Shown here one piece after another: positions 1 to 6,220 of a stretch of DNA of 14,523 nucleotides. A program made the position numbers and the translations under genes. The DNA comes from an uncultured Eubacterium sp. GTDB taxonomy: Bacteria > Bacillota > Clostridia > Lachnospirales > Lachnospiraceae. The notes beneath the pieces were generated by a model. It had not been told where the DNA came from. It saw only the letters and a list, made by a program, of their open reading frames with translations, and did not search any database. Location of the stretch: the NCBI GenBank assembly GCA_934320655.1, contig CAKRFN010000030.1, positions 1 to 14,523 of the forward strand, written 5' to 3'. Each line of letters begins with the position of its first letter. Within the stretch, counting starts at the first letter, position 1.

Positions 1-1
1 A

Positions 2-9
2 TCCTCCTT
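2..9 (-). promoter_or_regulatory. Ribosome binding site of a divergent gene left of the window
   Basis: Read on the minus strand the first bases give AAGGAGGA, a near-perfect Shine-Dalgarno sequence directed out of the window. A minus-strand gene should therefore start within about 5-10 bases to the left of position 1. It would be divergent from the AraC gene at 281, so bases 1-280 are a shared divergent promoter region. The identity of that gene cannot be seen; a sugar-uptake or sugar-cleaving gene controlled by the AraC or LacI protein is a guess from context. Confidence 0.6.
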
Positions 10-30
10 GAACATGTGAAATTGTTTTAG

Positions 31-63
31 TTAAGTTAAGTTATTTCGTTTTGTTTAACTTAA
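31..63. repeat. Inverted repeat in the divergent promoter region
   Basis: Perfect 9-bp arms TTAAGTTAA (31-39) and TTAACTTAA (55-63) are separated by 15 bases. The left arm sits in a short direct-repeat run of GTTAA units (30-43). The arrangement suits an operator for the adjacent AraC or LacI protein, but no binding site of this sequence is known to me. Confidence 0.4.
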
Positions 64-81
64 TTTCATTATGCTTATTAA

Positions 82-92
82 GCTAAATTAGC
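82..92. promoter_or_regulatory. Palindromic operator candidate GCTAAATTAGC
   Basis: GCTAAATTAGC is a perfect dyad of 5-bp arms around one central base. The same 11-mer recurs with a single mismatch at 2160-2170 and 2175-2185, over the promoter of the LacI gene. Sharing between two regulator-controlled promoters suggests it is the binding site of that LacI protein. LacI-family sites usually have a central CG, which this lacks, so assignment to this protein is inference. Confidence 0.5.
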
Positions 93-112
93 CATCACTC
101 ATTATTGCATTT

Positions 113-141
113 AATCACATATCATTGACAATAATGTGATT
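113..141. repeat. Inverted repeat enclosing a consensus -35 box
   Basis: Arms AATCACAT (113-120) and ATGTGATT (134-141) are perfect complements with a 13-base spacer. The spacer contains TTGACA (125-130), a consensus -35 hexamer on the plus strand, although no good -10 is spaced 16-18 bases downstream. A second TTGACA lies on the minus strand at 202-207. The rest of 1-280 is AT-rich and holds no convincing ORF. The region probably carries divergent promoters for the AraC gene and for the gene to the left. Confidence 0.35.
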
Positions 142-280
142 TTTGTTGGAAATACATAATTTTAGCTATCGCTTTTTGTACTTATTGCACATAGTAAAAT
201 CTGTCAAAATCACTTAAAATTTCATTGTAACTATTTTTTAGCTTTATTTTACCTTATTTATGCTTATTGAGGATATTCAT

Positions 281-1111
281 ATGAACTTTTTAGAAATGTA
301 TGAGAAATGCATTACCGTAAAAAAATACACCAGCGTCGTCTATGATCCGGATATTCTGATCCCGAATCTCTATTCCTATGACCAGCTGCCGGTCAGCCGG
401 ACAGAGCTCGATGCGTTCCTGCATCTTCTGGCAGGCGGCAACCTGTTCTGCGAGGATCTGTTTGCATTTTCCTTTCAGCCGATGGATTGCTGTCTCCTCC
501 TATATACAACAGCGGGCAGCGGCACATTGACGATCAAGGACCGCTCTGTCTCACTGACCGAAAAACAGCTCCTCTTTTTCGACTGTAACCAGCCGTTTTC
601 CCTACAGGGGGCGATCCTGCCATGGTCGTTCAAGCTGTTTTTTATATCCGGTGAGCCGCTGCATCTGTTCCGACGGCTGTTCCGCGCACATACCGCGCCC
701 TGCTTTGCGCTGTCTGATTTTTCTCCACTGCCGGACACACCAGCCACCTCCAAAAACATTCCTTCCTACCTGGTGGAAATGAAGGATTCCTTTGACCATC
801 ACTGTTCAGAGCCGTTCTCGCTGGACATTTATCAGGAGCGTTACGGCATCAGCAAATACCGTCTGTGCCGCGAATTTTCTGCAAACTTTGGGCAGCCGCC
901 CCTGCGCTATCTGAATGAGCAGCGCCTGCAGAGGGCAAAAGAAATGCTGCTGACCTCAGACATGAATGTCCAGACGATCAGCAGCCTTGTCGGTTTTGAC
1001 AATGTCAATCACTTTATCAATCTGTTTAAAAAATATGTGGGAATGACGCCAAACGCGTTCAGACAAACGGTACAGGAGGACCAACCTGTCTTGCACTCTC
1101 CCGCTCAATAA
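281..1111 (+). CDS. AraC family transcriptional regulator
   Basis: This is a cytoplasmic DNA-binding regulator of about 276 residues. The last ~100 residues form the AraC/XylS double helix-turn-helix: the first helix pair is near DIYQERYGISKYRLCREF, and the second is near VQTISSLVGFDNVNHFINLFKKYVG followed by the typical MTPNAFRQ end. The first ~160 residues are a cupin-like sensor domain. An in-frame ATG exists at 260, but the ATG at 281 has a GAGG ribosome site (269-272) at good spacing, so 281 is chosen. The gene is the only plus-strand one here and faces the divergent region 1-280. Its last 53 bases are also the 3' end of the converging LacI gene. In related bacteria such AraC proteins next to alpha-galactosidase activate raffinose or melibiose genes; that role is inferred from the neighbours. 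The family call is secure, the ligand unknown. Confidence 0.88.
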   Translation: MNFLEMYEKCITVKKYTSVVYDPDILIPNLYSYDQLPVSRTELDAFLHLLAGGNLFCEDLFAFSFQPMDCCLLLYTTAGSGTLTIKDRSVSLTEKQLLFFDCNQPFSLQGAILPWSFKLFFISGEPLHLFRRLFRAHTAPCFALSDFSPLPDTPATSKNIPSYLVEMKDSFDHHCSEPFSLDIYQERYGISKYRLCREFSANFGQPPLRYLNEQRLQRAKEMLLTSDMNVQTISSLVGFDNVNHFINLFKKYVGMTPNAFRQTVQEDQPVLHSPAQ

Positions 1112-2102
1112 ACTTGCCGGCGATCATATAGACGCCGGTACTGTAATCCGGATTCTCGATCTTATGGATCGCAATGTGCACCACGCGCTGCGTCATTTCG
1201 CGCGTGTTGATCGCATAGGTCGTCATGCCGATCTGGTTCAGGAACCCGGACTGGAAATTATCAAATCCTACCACCGATATATCCTCCGGCACGCGGTATC
1301 CGTGCTCCTGCAGCTTCTGGATCAGCATGTACGCCGTGACATCATTGTTGCAGAAAAAGGCGGTCGGCATATCTCCCTGCGGCAGTGCCGGATATAACTC
1401 ATAGTCATACGAACCGGTCTCACGGTCTCTGTCATCCACGACCCATTCCTCACGAACCTTCATGCCATGCTCCATCGCTGCCTTGAGATAGCCGAAATAG
1501 CGGTCATCAATGCTCGAAGTCGCAAGTCTCGTTCCGACAAATCCGATCTTCTCATGCCCCAACTGGAACAGATAGTTTGTCATCTGGTAAGCACCCATCA
1601 TATTGTTGCTCACAACGGCATCGCAATCGCCGTCGCAGCCGATCATATCGAGGAAAATGAGCGGAATCCGGATATTCTGCTTTAAAAACCGCACATATTC
1701 GATCCGGAAGCTGCCCATGATAATCACGGCATCCACCTTGTTTTCCTCTGTCATTTTCGGCAGTTGTCTGTCCTGCTCCGCCTCAAAGCTGATAATCTCG
1801 AGCATCGTAAAACAGTTTTTCTGCGAAGCCCTCTGTGAGGTCTGCTGATAGAGCTGCCAGTAAAAAGAATCATTTTCATCCACATAACGGTCTGCCACTA
1901 TGACTCCGAGTGTATAGCTTCTGCGTCCCGCATCCCTCTCTGTGGTCGTCGCCTTTACATAGCCCATCTCGTCTGCAAGCTGGCGGATCTTTTCGCGCAT
2001 TTCCTCGCTGACACCCTTCTGTCCTGCCAATGCCTTCGAGACAGTCACTGTACTCACACCGAGTTTTTGTGCAATATCTGCTAATTTTACTGCCTTTGCC
2101 AT
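1059..2102 (-). CDS. LacI family transcriptional repressor
   Basis: The 347-residue protein has the length and layout of the LacI/GalR family. Residues ~5-25 (VKLADIAQKLGVSTVTVSKA) are the canonical helix-turn-helix, followed by a hinge and, from about residue 65, a periplasmic-binding-protein-like sugar sensor (TLGVIVAD, VVSNNMMGAYQMTNYL, FFCNNDVTAYMLIQKL, SVVGFDN). The sensor is of the type that binds a sugar or sugar phosphate. The start is ATG at 2102 with an AAGGGG ribosome site about 11 bases upstream, slightly far. The family-conserved FIERESAR end lies antisense to the AraC stop codon. A consensus promoter (2178-2206) with overlapping dyads precedes the gene, which suggests autorepression. 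The alpha-galactosidase remnant upstream suggests a galactoside ligand; this is inference. Confidence 0.92.
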   Translation of the reverse strand: MAKAVKLADIAQKLGVSTVTVSKALAGQKGVSEEMREKIRQLADEMGYVKATTTERDAGRRSYTLGVIVADRYVDENDSFYWQLYQQTSQRASQKNCFTMLEIISFEAEQDRQLPKMTEENKVDAVIIMGSFRIEYVRFLKQNIRIPLIFLDMIGCDGDCDAVVSNNMMGAYQMTNYLFQLGHEKIGFVGTRLATSSIDDRYFGYLKAAMEHGMKVREEWVVDDRDRETGSYDYELYPALPQGDMPTAFFCNNDVTAYMLIQKLQEHGYRVPEDISVVGFDNFQSGFLNQIGMTTYAINTREMTQRVVHIAIHKIENPDYSTGVYMIAGKFIERESARQVGPPVPFV

Positions 2103-2158
2103 AGTGATTTTAACCCCTTTGTTTTATGTGTCAAGATTAAATTAGTCCAGATGTAACA

Positions 2159-2186
2159 GGCTAAATTAACTATTTCTAATTTAGCC
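2159..2186. promoter_or_regulatory. Operator candidate over the lacI promoter
   Basis: GGCTAAATTA (2159-2168) and TAATTTAGCC (2177-2186) are perfect 10-bp inverted arms with an 8-base spacer. Each arm with its neighbouring bases is a 10/11 match to the palindrome GCTAAATTAGC at 82-92, so this can also be read as two adjacent copies of one site, centred 15 bp apart. A weaker copy (8/11) lies at 2136-2146. Position over the -10 fits autorepression by LacI. Confidence 0.6.
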
Positions 2187-2206
2187 CTTTTCCTTTCTTT
2201 TGTCAA
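2178..2206 (-). promoter_or_regulatory. Promoter of the LacI gene
   Basis: On the minus strand TTGACA (2201-2206), a perfect -35, is followed after 17 bases by TAAATT (2178-2183), a 4/6 match to the -10. Transcription would start near 2171, about 70 bases before the start codon. The -10 lies inside the inverted repeat at 2159-2186, so a protein bound there would block polymerase. A second TTGACA at 2129-2134 pairs with TAAAAT (2107-2112), but that would give an almost leaderless transcript. Confidence 0.6.
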
Positions 2207-2241
2207 CCGCCCGCCGGTCACTCCCGCTTATGGGCGGTTGA
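2203..2241. repeat. GC-rich inverted repeat between the gal remnant and lacI
   Basis: TCAACCGCCC (2203-2212) pairs perfectly with GGGCGGTTGA (2232-2241) across a 19-base loop. It sits 6 bases after the alpha-galactosidase stop codon and could be its transcription or processing end. There is no T-run on either strand, so it is not a standard intrinsic terminator. Its distal arm overlaps the -35 box of the lacI promoter. Confidence 0.45.
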
Positions 2242-2247
2242 TGATTG

Positions 2248-4151
2248 TCACGCTTTCTTGATCTCTATGATCTGTGCCTGAAAATCTCCCCACGGCCTTT
2301 GCAGGATCAGTCCGGCAGACATGAGTGTCCCACCGAGATATGTCTTTCCATCGACCTCATAGAGCGTCCCACGGTCAAGCCCCTGCAATCTGAGCTTTCT
2401 GCTGCGGTAGTTCGGCTCATGCAGCACCTGAATGAAAAATACGACCGCCTCCGTCCGATCCTTGGACACGATCTCATAGCAATCGTACCGGTGATTGTCC
2501 TGATAGGAGGCAATCCGGTAATAATCTCCCTCGCGAATGAGCGGTGCGTACTTTTTATAAGCCGCGATCTGCTCCGGTATCTGTGCACGGTCTTTCTCTG
2601 AGATTTTCCGTGTGTCGAGCTCATAGCCGAACGTTCCTGCCAGCGCCACGATGCCTCTCGTCTCAAATGGTGTTACCCTGCCCACCGTATGATTCGGGCA
2701 GTCAGACACATGTGCGCCGATCGTTGAGAGCGGGTACAACAGCTGCGTTCCCTCCTGAATCGCCAGCCGTTCGATCGCATCCGTGTCGTCAAAGCACCAG
2801 ATCTGCGGGCTGTAGTAGAGCATGCCGGGATCAAACCGCGCCCCGCCGCCGGAACAGTTTTCAAGCAGCAGCTCCGGAAATTCCCGCGTCAGCCGTTCCT
2901 GCAATTCATACACGGCAAGCGTATGGCGGTGCGATAATTCCCCCTGCCGCTCTGCCGGAAGATAGCTGCTTCCGATATCGGTCAGCTGGCGGTTCATATC
3001 CCACTTGACATAATCAATGCGGGCGTGGCGGAGTACGGCTGCCACACATTCATAGACATAGTCCACGACCTCCGGACGGCTCAGATCCAGCACATACTGC
3101 GCCCTGCACAGCGATCCGCACCTGTCCTTTAACTGTAACGCCCAATCCGGATGTCTGCGGTAAAGCTCGGAATCCGGCGAAATCATCTCCGGCTCAAACC
3201 AGATACCGAATTTCATGCCAAGCGCATGCACCTCATCCGAAAGATATTTCAGACCGCCCTTCAGTTTCTCCTCGTTGACCGTCCAATCCCCCAGACTGCC
3301 CTCGTCAGAATTCCGCCGTCCAAACCAGCCGTCATCCATGACGAGCATTTCGATTCCAAGCTCTGCGGACTGCTTTGCCAACGACAGGAGCTGTTCGGTA
3401 TCAAAGTCAAAATATGCCGCCTCCCAGCTATTGACCAGCACCGGACGAGTCTGATGCAGATAGCTGCTGCGGATCAGATGTGTGCGGTACAGGTCGTGAA
3501 ACGTGCGTGTCATTTTTCCTAAGCCCTCATCCGAGTAGACGCAGACGACCTCCGGTGCCTGAAACTGTTCGCCCGGCTCCAGCCTCCAGCGGAAATTCGT
3601 GGGATGGATTCCCATCACCATGCGCACCGTATCATGCTGACAGCGCTGTGCTTTTGCAAGGAAATTGCCGGAGTAGATAAAATGCATCGCATAAACCTCT
3701 CCGACGGTCTGCGTGCAGTTTTTTGAGAGCAGCGCCAGAAACGGATGATCCTGATGTGAGGATTCCCCGCGCACGGATTCCGTGACATAGCTGCCGTAGC
3801 CTAACGGCACACGCTCCATATGTCGCTCCCTCGCCCACGAACCATGCAGCGACAGCACCTCAAAGTCCTCATTGTCCATATCCAGACAGGCAGACCGTTC
3901 AGCGGCTCTTTTCCCTCATAGATCCGGTGTCCTACATACGTCAGATCGAGTCCCTGCTGCCCATCCTCTGTCGTCACAGTGATACAGCTTTCCCTGAAAT
4001 CGCCAGTGCCGCCAAAGGAATATTCCATCGGATACGTGTCCAGAAAAGACACTTTTTCCCTCAGATTTTTAGACGGCACAAACGGCGGCTCGTCGATGCG
4101 CAGCAAATACGCGAGATCCGTCGTTGCCAGCCGTTTTCCATATTTTAGCCA
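2248..4151 (-). pseudogene. Alpha-galactosidase (GH36), 5'-truncated with an internal deletion
   Basis: A GH36 alpha-galactosidase would release alpha-1,6-linked galactose from melibiose or raffinose-type sugars. The C-terminal 543 codons (2248-3879) are intact and carry the family signatures: LSLHGSWARERH, VNSWEAAYFDF, MDDGWFG, GIWFEPEMISP, the nucleophile Asp in YVKWDMN (residue 294 of this ORF) and the acid/base Asp in WCFDDTDA (residue 364). The N-terminal part (about 3895-4151) reads GKRLATTDLAYLLRIDEPPF through VGHRIYEGKEPLNGLP in another frame. The two meet at 3888-3894. Relative to homologues as I recall them, about 60 residues of the beta-sandwich domain are missing there and the frame is shifted. 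The homologous reading begins abruptly near 4150, about 35-40 residues short of the usual start. An in-frame TAA lies at 4161-4163 and no ATG follows it. The ATG at 3879 has no ribosome site. A functional enzyme is unlikely. Confidence 0.85.
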
Positions 4152-4221
4152 ATATTTACTTTATTTTTAATCTATTTTCGTTGTTTTTACCTAAAATCGC
4201 ATCTCTAATTTGTAGAAAATT
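4141..4221. other. AT-rich leader upstream of the broken alpha-galactosidase
   Basis: About 80 very AT-rich bases separate the MATE stop codon from the first recognisable alpha-galactosidase codon. On the minus strand GGCTAAAATA (4141-4150) is 9/10 identical to the lacI operator arm GGCTAAATTA. ATTTTAG (4142-4148) and CTAAAAT (4191-4197) form a 7-bp inverted pair. This looks like a surviving promoter or operator region now fused directly to mid-gene sequence. No clear -35/-10 pair could be fixed. Confidence 0.35.
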
Positions 4222-5574
4222 TCAGACCGCAGGCTTCCATCTCTTTACAATCCTTAGATACTTCCACAGATTGATCCACGCGCGCACGAACTCGTCCGCG
4301 AGAACAGCCAGAAATACACCTAAAACGCCCAGCTTGCACACAAACACAAGCAGTGCCGCAACACTCACTACCCACACCGTTCCGAATAACTGCGTATACA
4401 GCATCCACTTGGTGTCACCGCTGCCGCGGATCGCATTTCCGACAATGATATTGGCGGATTTCGAGATCAGATTGACGCCGACTAAAATCAGATAGATCCC
4501 ACAGGTGGCAAGCACGTTCGCGTCATTGGTAAACAGGGAGAGGATCTGCTTCGGGAAAAGGATCGCTCCGATTAACAGCAGCGCAGTCACAAACAGACTG
4601 ACTCCATACGCACACACCGTCGCTCCCTTGTACTGTGAAACGTCCCTTTTTCCGGTCGCCTCCGATGTCAGTGTCATCGCACCGCTTCCGACCGCTCCGA
4701 CGACGACCACCACGAGCAGCTCCACGCTGAACACGATCGTATAGATTCCGGCAGCATATTCGTCAATCGCATTCAAGATCCTGATCAGAACCAGATTGCC
4801 GATATTCCACGCGAAATCCTCCATTGCGATATTGATGCCCAGCTTTGCGGCAGTAAAATAGCTTTTGATCCGCGCATGCTTCACCGCTGCCCAGGTCGGT
4901 CTGGTTGTCAGCTTTTTACTCTTGAAAAATACCACTGTTATGTAAACCGCTCCCAGATACTCGGCAATCACGGTTCCGAGTGCCGCTCCCTGAATCCCCA
5001 TCGCAGGGAATCCGAACTTTCCGAAAATCAGCACCCAGTCCAGACAGATATTGATGAGTGACCGGAGCAGTCCGTACAGCACCAGCGGCTTCGTGTAATT
5101 CGAGGTCTGCATGATGACCGACAGCGAACCGCCCATACCGATCAGCAGAAACAGCGGCGCATACCATCTCACATAGCCGAGACACAGCGGCATAACGTTA
5201 TCCGACACGCCCATGAGCCGGAATACAGGCTCTGGGAAAAGCATCCAGAAGAAAAATAGAAATACCGGCAGGACGTTGTTGTACTTGATCATCGCTCCGG
5301 CGTATTCTTCCATATGTTCTTTTTTGCCTGCCCCTACGTTCTGACTGATCAGAATCGACGCGCCCATGGCGAGCGAATTGCAAAAGGACATGGTCGTCCA
5401 CACCGGGGACGAGACATTTCCGAGTGCACTCAGGTACAGATCATTTGCATGCCCTAGAAACATTTTGTCTATAAGCATCTGTACCTGTGCAATAATGTTA
5501 TTCAAAATAATCGGTACTGCCAGCGAAAGCAGACCGCTCATATATGCGGCAGCACCTTTTGTCTGTTTATTCAT
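4222..5574 (-). CDS. MATE family multidrug/toxin exporter
   Basis: The 450-residue inner-membrane protein has the usual length for MATE (MatE/NorM/DinF type) antiporters, which use a Na+ or H+ gradient to expel cationic drugs or metabolites. It has about twelve hydrophobic segments in two similar halves. Family-typical stretches are near residues 11-35 (AYMSGLLSLAVPIILNNIIA), the VDKMF-like IDKMFLGHA loop after helix 1, and the LGSAL-like GIQGAALGTVIAEYLGA in the first half. The start ATG at 5574 overlaps the last codons of the DUF3021-like gene by 8 bases, so it is probably translated by coupling; a weak AAAGG site lies about 9 bases before it. The position downstream of a LytTR/DUF3021 pair suggests the pump belonged to that regulated unit. 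The substrate is unknown. Confidence 0.9.
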   Translation of the reverse strand: MNKQTKGAAAYMSGLLSLAVPIILNNIIAQVQMLIDKMFLGHANDLYLSALGNVSSPVWTTMSFCNSLAMGASILISQNVGAGKKEHMEEYAGAMIKYNNVLPVFLFFFWMLFPEPVFRLMGVSDNVMPLCLGYVRWYAPLFLLIGMGGSLSVIMQTSNYTKPLVLYGLLRSLINICLDWVLIFGKFGFPAMGIQGAALGTVIAEYLGAVYITVVFFKSKKLTTRPTWAAVKHARIKSYFTAAKLGINIAMEDFAWNIGNLVLIRILNAIDEYAAGIYTIVFSVELLVVVVVGAVGSGAMTLTSEATGKRDVSQYKGATVCAYGVSLFVTALLLIGAILFPKQILSLFTNDANVLATCGIYLILVGVNLISKSANIIVGNAIRGSGDTKWMLYTQLFGTVWVVSVAALLVFVCKLGVLGVFLAVLADEFVRAWINLWKYLRIVKRWKPAV

Positions 5575-6013
5575 TTTTTATAGCCTTTCTCTTTCGATGT
5601 TCTTCAATTTTCTGGTTGATCTTGTCCGCTTCTTCCTTTTCCAGATACCATTTTATCAGATAGGACAGCACATCAAAAAATGCGGTAGAAATCAGAATCG
5701 CTGCGTAACCTGCCTTCGGCAGTGCCTCCCCCATGACAAGGCGGACGGTGAGACACATCGCGATCTCCAGTACAAGCAGCTCCACGCCTCTCTGGCACCA
5801 GATCTGCCGGACCGTCATATCCTCTTTCAGATAGATCGGTATGCACGGCAGCATACACAGAAACGCCAGCCCGAACGGGAGGAAAAAATACAAAAAGCTG
5901 ATACTCACATTTTGTGCAAAAATACTCCCCACAAACGCGATCGCAAGTGTACACTCTGCCACAACAGTGATGTAATCAAACAGAAACTCTCTTACCGGAT
6001 CAAATTCTTTCAT
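5567..6013 (-). CDS. DUF3021-like four-helix membrane protein
   Basis: A membrane protein of 148 residues with four hydrophobic segments (about 10-35, 42-60, 75-98 and 104-122) and a charged helical C-terminal tail (EKEEADKINQKIEEHRKRK) that may form a coiled coil. An ATG exists further upstream at 6055, but the one at 6013 is preceded by GGAGGAGG at ideal spacing, so 6013 is chosen. The start overlaps the LytTR fragment by 14 bases. LytTR regulator plus DUF3021 membrane protein is a recurring Firmicute pair in which the membrane protein is thought to control the regulator. The family call here rests on size, topology and that context rather than a diagnostic motif. An alternative is an unrelated small membrane protein. 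Confidence 0.6.
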   Translation of the reverse strand: MKEFDPVREFLFDYITVVAECTLAIAFVGSIFAQNVSISFLYFFLPFGLAFLCMLPCIPIYLKEDMTVRQIWCQRGVELLVLEIAMCLTVRLVMGEALPKAGYAAILISTAFFDVLSYLIKWYLEKEEADKINQKIEEHRKRKAIKNE

Positions 6014-6194
6014 CACTTTCCTCCTCCATAAAATACTGCGCGATCTCTTTCGCATACTTTCGCGTAATCAGTATTTCCTCCCCGTTTTCCATTTTTGCGT
6101 ACAGCCGTCCGTTCAATGCCGGACGAACGGATATGATATAGTTGATATTTCCTTGTGCAGGACATATTATTTGCCGATACTGCACTCCGGACAT
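6000..6194 (-). pseudogene. LytTR DNA-binding domain, 5'-truncated regulator remnant
   Basis: The last ~45 residues read NINYIISVRPALNGRLYAKM, then ENGEEILITRKYAKEI, the second half of a LytTR domain. This domain binds DNA through beta strands; the strand order and the ISR/TRKYAKEI end are typical. Intact LytTR regulators of this class are about 140-150 residues, so roughly two thirds is missing. The homologous reading starts around 6140. The nominal ATG at 6194 has no ribosome site, and the upstream gene ends only 26 bases before it. A deletion seems to have fused the 3' end of the gene to the permease gene. The 3' end still overlaps and probably once translationally fed the DUF3021-like gene. 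A functional regulator is unlikely. Confidence 0.65.
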
Positions 6195-6220
6195 CCGGCT
6201 CTACTGACGGGCAGGGTTTC

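Noticed and set aside
2107..2134. Second lacI promoter, TTGACA with TAAAAT
   Set aside because: The -10 would end only about 5 bases before the start codon, leaving no leader and placing the ribosome site inside the spacer.
2203..2241. Intrinsic terminator after the alpha-galactosidase remnant
   Set aside because: The stem is good, but the loop is 19 bases and neither strand has a T-run after it, so it is listed only as an inverted repeat.
3801..4106. Separate 101-residue gene upstream of the alpha-galactosidase
   Set aside because: It starts at a TTG inside clear GH36 N-terminal sequence and turns into out-of-frame residues after GLP; it is a piece of the broken gene.
5366..6031. 221-codon plus-strand ORF
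   Set aside because: Antisense to the MATE start and the DUF3021-like gene; composition is that of reversed hydrophobic codons.
6000..6194. Complete small protein of 64 residues
   Set aside because: The first ~20 residues show no LytTR match, there is no ribosome site, and only the second half of the domain is present.
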